Part shown: piece after piece, positions 55,295 through 64,000 of the stretch
Layout: every line of letters starts with the position of its first letter
How positions within the stretch are numbered: position 1 is the first letter of the stretch
Origin: Saccharopolyspora dendranthemae
Lineage (GTDB): Bacteria > Actinomycetota > Actinomycetes > Mycobacteriales > Pseudonocardiaceae
Direction of reading: 5' to 3'
Assembly: GCF_007829955.1 (NCBI RefSeq)
Contig: NZ_VIWX01000002.1
Location: forward strand, 434,001 to 498,000
DNA: 64,000 nt
The notes under the pieces: model-generated
What the model was told of the DNA's origin: nothing
What the model saw: only the letters and a program-made list of their open reading frames with translations
The model's database searches: none
Translations under genes and position numbers: made by a program

Positions 55295-56386
55295 TCATGC
55301 CGGGTCGGTCAGGTCGCGCAAGAACAGTCCGGGGGCGGGTTTCGGCGCGAACCACGTCGATTTCGGTGGCATCACGAGGCCCGCGTCCGAGACCGCCATG
55401 ATCTGCCCCATGCTGGGCGGGTGGGCGACCAGCAGCACCGCCTCGTCGGCGGGGTGTCGACAGCTTTCGGGCGGGCCGGTGCCGCACGAGGCCTGCGTGA
55501 TCCCGAGCGCGGGCAGGACTTCCTCGTCGAGCGTGACGATGTCCAGCGACGCGCGCACGTGCCCGTCCGCATCGCGAGGTCGGAGCTTCAGCCGGTGGCG
55601 CTCCCCGGCGAAGCGAACCACCACGACACCCGGCTCCGGGGCCGCGGCGGAGTGCTCCTCCCACCTCTCCGCCACCGCGAGGGATCTCAGCTTCTCCAGC
55701 GTCCTGGCGGCGGAGTCGCGCGGGACGGGGAGGCAGCGGTGGAAGCCGAAGACCCGCATCTCGTCGGCGGGGAACAGCGCGGCGAGCGTGAACGCGGCAG
55801 GGTGGTCCGGGCCGAGGTGGTGGCGTCGCGTGGCGTAGCGCTCGGCCGCGGCCATCCGGTGGTGGCCGTCGGCGATGTAGAGCGCGTCGACCCCGCGCAG
55901 GCCCAGCTCGGCGGCCCGCGCGAGCTCGGGGTCCCTCCGGAACCACGCGGTGTGCCGCGTGCCGTCCCCGGCGGTGAGGTCGACGTCGGGCTCGGTCGAG
56001 GTGAGGCTCTCGGTCACCGACCGCAGGGCTCGGTCCGGGGAGTGGGCGAGCGTCACGGGCGTCCGCTCGATCCCGGACGCCTCGGTGGATTCCTCCAGGA
56101 GCCGTTCGCGTTCGGGCTGCGTGGCCTCGTGCTGCCGGATCCGACCGGCCCGGTAGTCCTCGATCGAGACCTCCACGACGACTCCGGTCTGCTGGTGACG
56201 CCCGTTCGCGATGCGGTACACGACCACGGCCGGACCGGGCATGCGCTGGTACCGGCTGGAGCCGAGCGATTCGCGGAGCCGCGCTGCGCCGACCGGGTTC
56301 TCGCCCCATCGGCGGTCCAAGCCGAGGTTGCGCGGCAGCCGTGCGGTGAGGCCTGCCCCCGTGGCCTCGGTGGGTGGCGTGCTCAT
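55295..56386 (-). CDS. DUF1015 family protein
   Basis: A 363-residue protein of the DUF1015 family: N-terminal R-Y-Q-R-M-P-G-P-A-V-V-V-Y-R-I, the signature Y-I-A-D-G-H-H-R-M-A-A-A with F-P-A-D-E-M, and C-terminal D-L-T-D-P-A. The catalytic role is unknown; the G-H-H motif suggests a metal or phosphate site. Its ATG overlaps the serA stop (ATGA), so the two are co-translated. Such pairing suggests a role in serine or phosphoserine metabolism, as inference. Confidence 0.85.
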   Translation of the reverse strand: MSTPPTEATGAGLTARLPRNLGLDRRWGENPVGAARLRESLGSSRYQRMPGPAVVVYRIANGRHQQTGVVVEVSIEDYRAGRIRQHEATQPERERLLEESTEASGIERTPVTLAHSPDRALRSVTESLTSTEPDVDLTAGDGTRHTAWFRRDPELARAAELGLRGVDALYIADGHHRMAAAERYATRRHHLGPDHPAAFTLAALFPADEMRVFGFHRCLPVPRDSAARTLEKLRSLAVAERWEEHSAAAPEPGVVVVRFAGERHRLKLRPRDADGHVRASLDIVTLDEEVLPALGITQASCGTGPPESCRHPADEAVLLVAHPPSMGQIMAVSDAGLVMPPKSTWFAPKPAPGLFLRDLTDPA

Positions 56387-57390
56387 GTCCGGTCGCTCGT
56401 CGGCAGGGACGAGGCGAACTCCCGTGGGGTCCGGGGGTTCACGCAGTGCAAGACGGTCCCCGCGGCGAACTCCTCGATCACGTGCACGGCCTCGGCGGCA
56501 ACGGCCTCCTGTGCCTGCTCGGTCGAGGCTCCGATGTGGTGGGTGCCGCAGACGTTCGGGTGCGCGGCGAGCCGGGATCGGAAGGTTCCGGTGCCTGCGG
56601 TGGGTTCGTCGGCGAAGACATCGATCCCAGCCCGCACTCCCTTGGTCTCCATCGCCTCGATCAGAGCGTCCTCGTCGATCAGGTCGCCGCGCGCGGTGTT
56701 GAGGATGATCGTGCCGGGCCGCATCTGAGCCAGCAGTTCCCGGTCGATGAGCCGCGTGGTGGTGTCGGTGGCGGGCACGTGCAGCGACAGCACGTCGCAG
56801 GTGCGGGCGAGTTCGGGGAGGTCGTCGACGAAGGTGATTCCGATGGCCTGGGCGCGGTCCAGCGTCGCGTCATCGCGGCCGGGCTTGGTCACGGCGTGCA
56901 CCCGCGTTCCGAAGGCGGCGGCTCGTTCGGCGAAGGCGAGGCCGACCTGGCCGAGCCCGACGACGCCGACGTCGCGACCGAAGAGCCCGCGCGCTCGCGA
57001 GTAGCGCTTCTTGTCCCAGCTGCCCGCGCGGAGATCGGCCACGTTGTCCGCGACGTTGCGGTCGATGGCCAGCAGCAGCGCGCAGGCCAGCTCGGCTACC
57101 GCGATCGCGTTGCGTCCGGGCACGTTGCAGACGTGGATCCCCAGGCGGGAGGCGGCGTCGTGGTCGATGGTGTTGGTTCCGGAACCCGCTCTGAGCACCA
57201 GCCGCAGCGCGTCCGCGGATTCCAGCGCCTGAGCGGTGACGCGCGTGCTGCGCACGACCAGCACCTCGTACCCGGCGAGCTCCGCGGGCAGCTGGTCGGC
57301 GGTCGTGTCCGGCTCGTAGTCGCAGTCGTGGGCTGCGACGAGCCGATGCCGGTATTCCTCGGGGAAGGCGTCGGCGACCAGGATCCTCAT
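56383..57390 (-). CDS. serA: D-3-phosphoglycerate dehydrogenase-like 2-hydroxyacid dehydrogenase
   Basis: A 335-residue NAD-dependent 2-hydroxyacid dehydrogenase. It has V-L-R-A-G-S-G-T-N-T-I-D, the cofactor motif V-V-G-L-G-Q-V-G-L-A-F, T-A-R-G-D-L-I-D-E and the catalytic H-H-I-G-A-S near the end. It lacks the C-terminal ACT domain of long SerA forms, so serine feedback through ACT is absent. Start at 57390 with GGAGGGCCCG upstream, chosen over the long open frame to 57765. A role other than serine synthesis is possible. Confidence 0.82.
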   Translation of the reverse strand: MRILVADAFPEEYRHRLVAAHDCDYEPDTTADQLPAELAGYEVLVVRSTRVTAQALESADALRLVLRAGSGTNTIDHDAASRLGIHVCNVPGRNAIAVAELACALLLAIDRNVADNVADLRAGSWDKKRYSRARGLFGRDVGVVGLGQVGLAFAERAAAFGTRVHAVTKPGRDDATLDRAQAIGITFVDDLPELARTCDVLSLHVPATDTTTRLIDRELLAQMRPGTIILNTARGDLIDEDALIEAMETKGVRAGIDVFADEPTAGTGTFRSRLAAHPNVCGTHHIGASTEQAQEAVAAEAVHVIEEFAAGTVLHCVNPRTPREFASSLPTSDRT

Positions 57391-57686
57391 CGGGCCCTCC
57401 AGCGTCTTGCGGGATACCGGCGCCCGTTGGAGGAACGAGTGCCGGACGTGCCTCCTGGAACGATCAGCGCACTGCGGGCGCGACAGGGATCGGTGTTGTT
57501 GCTCATCGCGCACCGTGGTGCTGATGGCGCAATGGTGCGGCTGCTGTTCCGGGCGCGTCAACACCTCGTTCGGGGCACTCGGATTCCGGAGCACGATGTC
57601 GATGTCCGGGAGGACGCTTCGACCGGTCGGCGTCCGATCATCGTCTGGTGCGGGAGCACGTTCTCGCTCGCTCCGCGCAGCCGCGG

Positions 57687-58499
57687 TCAGTGGATGCGGG
57701 CGACGGCGCCGTATCCGAGGGTGCTGGCGACGTCGGTGAACTCCGACAGGTCGTCGCAGTGCCACTCGGGCAGGGTGACCAGCCCTGGTTCGACCAGCGT
57801 CGTGCCCTCGAACCAGGGCACGAGCTCGGCGTGATCGCGGGGATACACGGGCTCGCCGGCGTCGGCGTAGGCGGCGCGAAGACGTTGGATCTCGTCGCGC
57901 AGCGCGGGGGCGGCGTGTTCGTCGGTCAGCGTGCTCACGGCGACGAGACTTCCTGCCGCGAGGTGCTCCCGGTAGCCGCGGATCAGCTCGATCGGTTCCG
58001 GGTCCGGCAGGTAGAGCAGCACTCCGACCACCAGCAACGCCATCGGCTGGCTGAAGTCGAGCAGCCGCTGGGTTTCGGGGTGGCCGAGGACGAGTTCCCG
58101 ATCGCGCATGTCGGTCTGGATGATGGTGGCGTTCGGGTGCTCGCCGAGCAGGCTGCGGCTGTGGTGGTAGGCGACCGGTTCGCTGTCGACGTAGACCACG
58201 CGTGCGTCGATGCCGGCCGCGTCGGCGATCTGGTGCGTGTTGCCCACTGTGGGGATGCCCGAGCCGAGGTCGAGGAACTGCCGGATGCCCTGGTCGAGGC
58301 TGTACTGCACGACCCGCCGCAGGAAGTTCCGGTTGAGCCTGGCCACGTTGGGGACGCTGGGCGCGATGGCCTTGACCTGCTCGGCGAAATCCCGGTCCGC
58401 GGCGAAGTTGCTGTTCCCGCCGAGGAAGTAGTCGTAGGCGCGGGCCGCACTGGGCTGACTGGTGTCCGTGGGCATGTCACGACGCTCGGAGGACGACAT
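57687..58499 (-). CDS. DUF574-type SAM-dependent methyltransferase
   Basis: A 270-residue member of the actinobacterial DUF574/Methyltransf_19 family: R-A-Y-D-Y-F-L-G-G-N-S-N-F-A-A-D, A-R-L-N-R-N-F-L-R-R, F-L-D-L-G-S-G-I-P-T and V-Y-V-D-S-E-P-V. These are abundant in actinomycetes, often near regulators, and their substrates are unknown. ATG at 58499. It stands alone with an undefined 187-base upstream region. Confidence 0.9.
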   Translation of the reverse strand: MSSSERRDMPTDTSQPSAARAYDYFLGGNSNFAADRDFAEQVKAIAPSVPNVARLNRNFLRRVVQYSLDQGIRQFLDLGSGIPTVGNTHQIADAAGIDARVVYVDSEPVAYHHSRSLLGEHPNATIIQTDMRDRELVLGHPETQRLLDFSQPMALLVVGVLLYLPDPEPIELIRGYREHLAAGSLVAVSTLTDEHAAPALRDEIQRLRAAYADAGEPVYPRDHAELVPWFEGTTLVEPGLVTLPEWHCDDLSEFTDVASTLGYGAVARIH

Positions 58500-58698
58500 G
58501 TCCGCAGCCTAGCGGCCGACGGGGTCAGGATCACCTTCTCGAGGTTGTTCGCCCACGCGTTTCGCGGCTGCCGGTGCGCGAACCCGGTTCGATGGTGCTC
58601 GGGACGGGCATCCCGCGATGAGTCCGCGCATCTGGTGCCGGGGAGTGCTCGGACTCCGGTGAGGAGACGTCTCAATGAGAGGCGCGGTCTCGCAGGCC

Positions 58699-59622
58699 CT
58701 ATAGAAGCTCTCTATCGAAGCCCTTCAAAATCCATCTAGCCGAACCTCTCTCGACGCTTCGCTCTCCCTTCGGGGCGAACGAATAGGGCGGGTGCTTGGT
58801 CGGGTACGTGCGCAACAGCTGGACGGAGTGCGGGCCGCATCGTGGTGGCGGCGGTAACCGTTCGGGAAGCTCGCCGGGCAGGCTGCGAGACCGCAGCCGG
58901 ATTCGGTTGAATCCTCGGCGGGAGTTCGCGGCGTCCCCCCACCGTTCGCGGAAGCAGTGCTCGACGTCGTCGACCGCGGGCCCGTGCAGCTGCAGGTGCG
59001 CGTCGTGCCAGGCCGGTCGCCGGCCGTAGGTGCCTGCGTCGATGGAGCGCTGCACGTGCTCGTCGCCGTGGTGCGCGTGATCGTCCAGGCGGCTCGGGCA
59101 GGGGTCGATCCCGCCGACGAACGCGACGTCGGCTTCCGGTCGCTGCGGCCGGCGGATCACGAGGAACTTCTGGTGGTGGCAGCCAGCGGGACGAACCCGC
59201 TGGTCGAGCACCACGTTCCCGCCCGCTGCCCGCAGCGATGAGGCGAACTCCCTGTTGATGGAAACCAGCCCGCCATCGACGTTCAGGTACGGCCACCACA
59301 GCAGCGCGTGCACCGATGCTCCGCTGCGCAGGACGCGGGCGAACAGCTCTCTCATCGAGGTACCCGGGCCGTCGAGCCGCTTGTCCTGATCGACGAGCCA
59401 CGCAGACAAGAAGACCTGATCGCCTGCGCGGACGTCGGCCAGTTCCGCCGCCAGCAGCGGGAAGTACTCCGCGCCGTCGATCAAGGGCCGCGCGAGGTTG
59501 CCCTCGGACCACGAATGCGTCGCCGGGGCGAACCCGTCGAGCATCGTCGACGGGTTTCCGCGCTCGGACGGTGTCAGGAACCACTTGGCCGCGTCTCGCC
59601 AGGTCACTCCGGTCAACCGCAT
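58699..59622 (-). pseudogene. phospholipase D family protein, truncated after the first HKD motif
   Basis: The protein (307 residues) carries the first PLD half: G-D-Q-V-F-L-S-A-W, the motif C-H-H-Q-K-F-L-V-I with D-V-A-F-V-G-G-I-D, then H-D-A-H-L-Q-L-H-G-P-A-V. It ends soon after F-A-P-K-G-E-R-S-V, where relatives continue into the second HKD half. The end (58699-58760) is unusually AT-rich for this region, marking a deletion or rearrangement point. With one HKD motif it is unlikely to be active unless it dimerises. The N-terminus and start look normal. Confidence 0.7.
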
Positions 59623-59641
59623 CCCAGCCCTCTCTCGCCCC

Positions 59642-59797
59642 TCAGAACCAGTGGGAGCGACCGCCGATCGCGTGGCCGGTCTTGCCTGCGATGACGAACA
59701 CCGCGCCCACCACCACGGCGGCGATGCCGAGGATCCAGATGACCTGAACTCCGGTCAGGAAGCCGACGATGAGGAGCACGATTCCAAGCGTGATCAT
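59642..59797 (-). CDS. tiny two-helix membrane protein (DUF6131-like)
   Basis: A 51-residue protein, nearly all membrane: M-I-T-L-G-I-V-L-L-I-V-G-F-L and I-L-G-I-A-A-V-V-V-G-A-V-F-V-I-A-G, ending G-G-R-S-H-W-F. This matches the actinobacterial DUF6131 pattern. The ATG at 59797 follows AAGGAAAGGACG. Function unknown. Confidence 0.7.
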   Translation of the reverse strand: MITLGIVLLIVGFLTGVQVIWILGIAAVVVGAVFVIAGKTGHAIGGRSHWF

Positions 59798-59929
59798 GGG
59801 TTTTCGTCCTTTCCTTGTCATGTGATCTCGTGATCCAGATCTACCCGGGCCGATCACTTTCTAAGCATTCCGATTCGAAAATCCCGCTGATTCGACCGTG
59901 CCCTGCGGGAACGGGCGTCAACGAGGACG

Positions 59930-60440
59930 GGCGGGGTCGGATGGAGGGCGTGCTCGTGGCCAATCGCGGCGAGAGGTTGCGGCCGTGGTCGGCCGCGCCG
60001 GCCGGGACCTCACCGTGGCGGAGCCCGCCGAGCACATCGCGGGTTTGGTGGTGTTCAACGAACTTGCGCATGATGGACGACGAGGCCCGCACGGCCGCGC
60101 GTTCTTCTTCGGTGGACTGCCGCCGCGATCTGCGGACCGGACGACCACGTTCTGCTTCCGGCCGAGTCCTCGCAGGTCGACGACGTCAGCGCGCAACCTC
60201 CCATTTCCCGCTGAGCACAGGCCGTTGGGCGGTGACTGGATCCGGGCGAGGAACCGGCCCACCTTCCTGCCGACCGGGCCGTTCCTCGTCCCGACCGAGC
60301 TGCTGGGGACTACCGGGAACTGGAGATCACCCTCGATCTCAACGGGGAGCGCAAGCAGTCCGACGTCGCGGCGAACCTGCTCTTCGACGTCGAAGCGCTC
60401 GGTGCGCAGCGCAACACTTGCGTCCCGGAGTCCCGATGAG
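59930..60440 (+). pseudogene. fumarylacetoacetate hydrolase-family remnant
   Basis: Plus-strand pieces in several frames match an FAH-family protein: E-V-A-A-V-V-G-R-A-G-R-D-L-T-V-A-E-P and H-I-A-G-L-V-V-F-N-E (about 59970-60062), F-L-P-T-G-P-F-L-V-P-T-E-L-L-G (about 60260-60310), and L-E-I-T-L-D-L-N-G-E-R-K-Q-S-D-V-A-A (about 60320-60375). At least two frame changes and internal loss separate them. Not functional. Confidence 0.6.
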
Positions 60441-60446
60441 CCGGCC

Positions 60447-60520
60447 GGGCGCAGGAGGTCTCCGACGGGGTCCACGCCTTCGTGCAGCCCGACGGCAGCT
60501 GGACGACGAGGTTCTGTGCG
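60447..60520 (+). pseudogene. MBL-fold hydrolase N-terminal remnant
   Basis: Q-E-V-S-D-G-V-H-A-F-V-Q-P-D-G-S-W matches the N-terminus of MBL-fold hydrolases (VxDGVxAxVQPDGSWxxNN). It starts just after the FAH remnant and breaks off before the metal-binding HxHxDH motif. Confidence 0.5.
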
Positions 60521-60571
60521 GTAGGGCGTCTTGCGCGCTTCGCTTCGTGTTGCTGCTGGGCGAGAAGCGGT

Positions 60572-62518
60572 TCAGTCGTTGCTGGCGCGGGATGCCAGCA
60601 GCGGGATCACGCCACCTGCGATCACCGCCTCGACCTGTCGGGGGGACAGGCGGTGCCGCACCCGGAAGGTCCGGTCGCGGGTGGTGTTGCGGACGTCGAG
60701 CTCGTCGGCCGTCGACAGGCGGTTGCGCAAGTCGTCGATGAGGAGGGCGTCGTCGACCGCGATGTCGTCGTAGTCGTCGGGATCGGTGAACTCCAGCGGC
60801 ACGATGCCGAAGTTGGCGAGGTTCTGCCAGTGGATTCGTGCGAACGACTTCGCGATCACGACCTGCAGGCCGAGGAAGCGAGGCGTGATCGCGGCGTGCT
60901 CCCGCGAGGAGCCCTGGCCGTAGTTGTGCCCGCCGACCACGATGTGGCCGTCGGGATGGGAGCGGGTGCGGGTCGGGTAGTCGGTGTCGATGCGCGTGAA
61001 GGTGTGCTCAGCCAGCGCGGGGATGTTGGAGCGCAGCGGCAGCGCGCGGGCGCCCGCCGGGGAGATCTCGTCGGTCGAGACGTGGTCACCGGCCTTGAGT
61101 AGGACCGGTGCCTCGACCCTGGCGGGCAGCGGTGGGAAGTCCGGCAGAGCGGATATGTTGGGGCCTTTGACGAGTTCCACCGCGCGTGCCTGCTCCTCCG
61201 GAAGGGGGCGCACGAGCATGGCGGTGTTGACCGATGCGTGGTCCGGGAGCGCGAGTTCGGGGTAGTCCTGGTCCGCATCGCGCGGGTCGGTGATCATGCC
61301 GGTGAGCGCTGAGGCCGCTGCGGTTTCCGGGGAGCACAGCCACACCGAATCCTCGCGCGTGCCGGACCGGCCGGGGAAGTTGCGCGGAAAGGTGCGCAGG
61401 GAGTTGCTCCCCACGGCAGGTGCCTGTCCCATGCCGATGCACCCCATGCAGCCCGACTGGTGGATCCGCGCACCCGCCGCGATCAGCTCGAACGTCGCAC
61501 CCATGCGGGTCAGGTCTTCGAGGATCTCCCGCGAGGTGGGGTTGATGTCGAAGCTGACCGCGTGATGGGTCTGGCGGCCGCGGACCATCGCCGCAGCGAT
61601 GGCGAAATCGCGGAGCCCCGGGTTGGCCGAGGAGCCGATGACGACCTGGCTGACCTCGGTCCCGGCGACTTCCCGCACCGGTACGACGTTGTCCGGGGCG
61701 GAGGGTCGCGCGATCAGCGGTTCCAGCGCCGACAGATCGATGTGGTCCTCGACGTCGTACGACGCGTCGGTATCGGCAGCCAGCTCCAGGAAGTCGTCCT
61801 CGCGGCCCTCGGCGCGCAGGAATTCGCGGACCGCGGAATCGGCGGGGAACACCGTGGTGGTCGCGCCCAGCTCGGCGCCCATGTTGGCGATGACGTGCCG
61901 GTCCATCGCCGTGAGCCCGGCCAACCCGGGCCCGTGGTACTCGATGATGCGGTTGACACCACCGGAAACTCCGTGGCGGCGCAGCATCTCCAGCACCACG
62001 TCCTTGGCGGAGACCCAGTGCGGGAGTTCGCCGGTCAGCTGCACGCCCCAGATCTCGGGCATCCGCACGCGCAGGGGCTGGCCTGCGATCGCCAACGCCA
62101 CTTCCAGGCCTCCGACACCGATGGCGAGCATCCCCAGCGAGCCCGCCGCGCAGGTGTGCGAGTCGGATCCGACCATGGTCTTGCCGGGCACGCCGAAGCG
62201 CTGCATGTGGGTGGGGTGTGAGACGCCGTTGCCGGGCTTGGAGAACCACAGGCCGTAGCGCCGGCTGGCCGACCGGAGGAACTCGTGGTCTTCGGCGTTC
62301 TTCTCGTCGGTCTGCAGCAGGTTGTGGTCCACGTATTGCACGCTGATCTCGGTCCTGGCGCGGGAGAGTCCGAGCGCCTCCAGTTCCTGCATGACCAGCG
62401 TGCCGGTGGCGTCCTGGGTGAGGGTCTGGTCGATGGTGAGGGAGATCTCGGCGCCGGCCGAGAGATCGCCGTCGACCAAGTGCGAGGCGATGAGCTTGTG
62501 GGCGAGGTTGCGGGCCAC
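60572..62518 (-). CDS. aconitate hydratase-family protein (~650-residue subclass)
   Basis: A 648-residue aconitase-superfamily dehydratase, much shorter than AcnA (~890). Cluster region: V-G-S-D-S-H-T-C (Cys123) and H-Q-S-G-C-M-G-C-I-G-M-G (Cys357, Cys360). The canonical I-G-S-C-T-N motif reads I-G-S-S-A-N, so the usual third cysteine ligand is Ser here. Substrate motifs R-N-F-P-G-R-S-G and the swivel domain Y-G-Q-G-S-S-R-E-H-A are normal. The GTG at 62518 follows AAGGAGATATCG. Likely citrate/isocitrate or a related hydroxyacid; not proven. Confidence 0.82.
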   Translation of the reverse strand: MARNLAHKLIASHLVDGDLSAGAEISLTIDQTLTQDATGTLVMQELEALGLSRARTEISVQYVDHNLLQTDEKNAEDHEFLRSASRRYGLWFSKPGNGVSHPTHMQRFGVPGKTMVGSDSHTCAAGSLGMLAIGVGGLEVALAIAGQPLRVRMPEIWGVQLTGELPHWVSAKDVVLEMLRRHGVSGGVNRIIEYHGPGLAGLTAMDRHVIANMGAELGATTTVFPADSAVREFLRAEGREDDFLELAADTDASYDVEDHIDLSALEPLIARPSAPDNVVPVREVAGTEVSQVVIGSSANPGLRDFAIAAAMVRGRQTHHAVSFDINPTSREILEDLTRMGATFELIAAGARIHQSGCMGCIGMGQAPAVGSNSLRTFPRNFPGRSGTREDSVWLCSPETAAASALTGMITDPRDADQDYPELALPDHASVNTAMLVRPLPEEQARAVELVKGPNISALPDFPPLPARVEAPVLLKAGDHVSTDEISPAGARALPLRSNIPALAEHTFTRIDTDYPTRTRSHPDGHIVVGGHNYGQGSSREHAAITPRFLGLQVVIAKSFARIHWQNLANFGIVPLEFTDPDDYDDIAVDDALLIDDLRNRLSTADELDVRNTTRDRTFRVRHRLSPRQVEAVIAGGVIPLLASRASND

Positions 62519-62936
62519 CGATATCTCCTTCCCGCGGGGTTCGTCCACCCGACCTTCTGCTCCCGGTTCCTGCAGCGTTCCTCGTGCCGAGCCGATGATC
62601 GACGTGGTTGTTCCTGGGGTGCCAACCCTGCCACGGGCATCCACGTGGTGCTCGCAGGTTTGCCCGCAGGTCGTCACCACCGACGTCTGTCGATCCGGCC
62701 GACCTGGCTTCGGTCGAGTAGGAGCGATTTGAGGTTCGAGCGAGGTGCTGCAGGTCTTGTGCTGCGGGAGACGTGTGTCCAGCCGGGTTCGCCATGTCCT
62801 GCGACTCCCAGGTGTCCTTCCGCAAGGGCTACCCGAGCTTCGCCGAGCCGAATCCGCTGGGCCAGGAATCGGAATCCTGCGGGTCGTCGCGCCGCACGGC
62901 CTCGACACCGCCGCCGAGGCTCACGGCGGTGGCTTC
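62519..62936. other. 418-base region without a recognised gene
   Basis: It should contain the promoter of the aconitase-family gene (minus strand). Overlapping frames have no motif. No repeat besides the terminator hairpin at its right end. Confidence 0.4.
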
Positions 62937-62971
62937 GTGGGTGGCCGGGAGAGCTCCTCCCGGCCACCCAC
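62937..62971 (-). terminator. strong hairpin terminator after the acetyl-CoA synthetase gene
   Basis: A perfect 15-base inverted repeat (GTGGGTGGCCGGGAG and its complement) with a five-base loop, 11 bases past the stop of the minus-strand gene. No T run, typical of high-GC actinomycetes. Confidence 0.8.
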
Positions 62972-62982
62972 TCGTGGCGGGG

Positions 62983-64000
62983 TCACGCGCCGGTGTGGAG
63001 GCCCTGGGAGATCAGGTCCATCACCGAGGAGTCGGCCAGGGTGGTGACGTCGCCGACTTCGCGGTTCTCGGCGACGTCGCGCAGCAGGCGGCGCATGATC
63101 TTGCCGGAGCGGGTTTTGGGGAGCTCGGGTACGACCATGATCTGGCGTGGTTTGGCGATGGGGCCGATCTCCTTGGAGACGTGGTCGCGGAGTTCGGCCA
63201 GGGCGGTTTCGCCGCCGGCTTCGTCGGCGACGCCGCCGCGCAGGATCACGAAGGCCACGATGCCCTGGCCGGTGGTCGGGTCGCTGGCGCCGACGACGGC
63301 GGCTTCGGCCACGTTGGGGTGCGAGACCAGCGCGGATTCGACCTCGGTGGTGGAGATGCGGTGGCCGGAGACGTTCATGACGTCGTCGACGCGGCCCAGC
63401 AGCCACATGTCGCCGTCGGCGTCGTACTTGGCGCCGTCACCGGCGAAGTAGAAACCCAGGTCGGCGAACTTGGACCAGTAGGTGTCCTTGTAGCGCTCGT
63501 CGTCGCCCCAGATGCCGCGCAGCATCGCCGGCCAGGGCTTGTCCAGGACCAGCAGCCCGCCGCCACCGGGGCCGACGTCGGTGCCGTTCTCGTCGACGAC
63601 CTTGGCCGAGATGCCGGGCAGCGGTGTTTGCGCCGAGCCGGGTTTGGCGGCGGTGGCGCCGGGCAGCGGCGAGATCATGATCGCGCCGGTCTCGGTCTGC
63701 CACCAGGTGTCCACGATCGGGGTGCGGTCGGAGCCGATGTTCTTGCGGTACCAGATCCAGGCCTCGGGGTTGATCGGTTCACCGACCGAGCCCAGCACCC
63801 GCAGCGACGAGAGGTCGTATTTCGCGGGGATCTCCGCGCCCCACTTCATGAAGGTGCGGATCGTGGTCGGCGCGGTGTAGTAGATCGTGACGCCGTACTT
63901 CTGGACGATCTCCCAGTGGCGGCCCTCGTGCGGCGCGTTCGGGGTGCCTTCGTAGATGACCTGGGTGGCGCCGTTGGCCAGCGGGCCGTAGACGATGTAG
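62983..64000 (-). CDS. acsA: acetyl-CoA synthetase (AMP-forming), 3' part
   Basis: The window holds about 339 C-terminal residues; the gene continues past 64000. Visible motifs: Y-Y-T-A-P-T-T-I-R-T-F-M, G-S-V-G-E-P-I-N-P-E-A-W, D-T-W-W-Q-T-E-T-G, G-R-V-D-D-V-M-N-V-S-G-H-R, and P-K-T-R-S-G-K-I-M-R-R-L-L-R, whose lysine is the acetylation-controlled catalytic residue. It makes acetyl-CoA from acetate, ATP and CoA. A strong hairpin follows the stop. Confidence 0.95.
   Translation of the reverse strand, partial: YIVYGPLANGATQVIYEGTPNAPHEGRHWEIVQKYGVTIYYTAPTTIRTFMKWGAEIPAKYDLSSLRVLGSVGEPINPEAWIWYRKNIGSDRTPIVDTWWQTETGAIMISPLPGATAAKPGSAQTPLPGISAKVVDENGTDVGPGGGGLLVLDKPWPAMLRGIWGDDERYKDTYWSKFADLGFYFAGDGAKYDADGDMWLLGRVDDVMNVSGHRISTTEVESALVSHPNVAEAAVVGASDPTTGQGIVAFVILRGGVADEAGGETALAELRDHVSKEIGPIAKPRQIMVVPELPKTRSGKIMRRLLRDVAENREVGDVTTLADSSVMDLISQGLHTGA

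Noticed and set aside
58664..58673. GAGACGTCTC ten-base palindrome
   Set aside because: Short palindromes are expected by chance in GC-rich DNA and it is not placed before a gene start.
60580..60615. TGCTGGC/GCCAGCA hairpin near the aconitase stop
   Set aside because: It lies inside the coding end of the gene and is only seven base pairs, so it is not convincing as a terminator.

Overview
The window is very GC-rich, uses GTG starts freely with GGAGG-type ribosome binding sites, and carries IclR, ArsR, GbsR and XRE/MmyB-type regulators, PhoU, and an Emb-type arabinosyltransferase. This points to an actinomycete with an arabinan-containing wall, most likely a Pseudonocardiaceae member resembling Saccharopolyspora. 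That assignment comes from gene content and codon habit only. No rRNA, tRNA or CRISPR array was seen. The many decayed genes suggest an accessory chromosomal region.

Left part (1-8 kb): an acyl-CoA synthetase remnant abuts an IS3-type transposase fragment, followed by a frameshifted LuxR gene. Next comes a catabolic set on the minus strand: a thioesterase, an acyl-CoA dehydrogenase, an ADP-forming-type acyl-CoA ligase and a CaiD-type hydratase, facing a divergent IclR regulator. The CaiD match makes carnitine or gamma-butyrobetaine the likely substrate class. From 8 to 22 kb are a lipase remnant, a PAS-GGDEF-EAL protein, an orphan ketosynthase, a hydrolase remnant, a succinate-semialdehyde dehydrogenase, a DUF2231-Rieske fusion, a DUF309 protein, a membrane protein, an SRPBCC protein, a STAS protein and a FUSC-type exporter.

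Middle (22-46 kb): a GAF-ANTAR remnant; an M20 amidohydrolase and a GMC oxidoreductase facing a GbsR-like regulator; PhoU; a methyltransferase group; an SDR; a leaderless ArsR gene overlapping an SRPBCC gene; an APH-AAA fusion; a second semialdehyde dehydrogenase; two divergent DUF1990-like genes; and a VanZ-like protein. A redox block follows (two aldo-keto reductases, an XRE regulator, a zinc alcohol dehydrogenase, a membrane desaturase). Three promoters in this block share a GGTA-N7-TACC palindrome, which suggests a local regulon. A cytochrome b / molybdopterin oxidoreductase fusion closes the section.

Right part (46-64 kb): a tightly spaced seven-gene minus-strand operon with a GT2 glycosyltransferase, a DUF2064 glycosyltransferase, a methyltransferase, a beta-propeller lipoprotein, a VTT membrane protein, a large arabinosyltransferase and an epimerase with a Cys-rich insertion. 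It looks like an envelope glycan system. After it come an SRPBCC gene with one amber codon, a SerA/DUF1015 pair, a DUF574 methyltransferase, a truncated phospholipase D, a tiny membrane protein, FAH and MBL-fold remnants, a 648-residue aconitase-family protein and the 3' end of acetyl-CoA synthetase.
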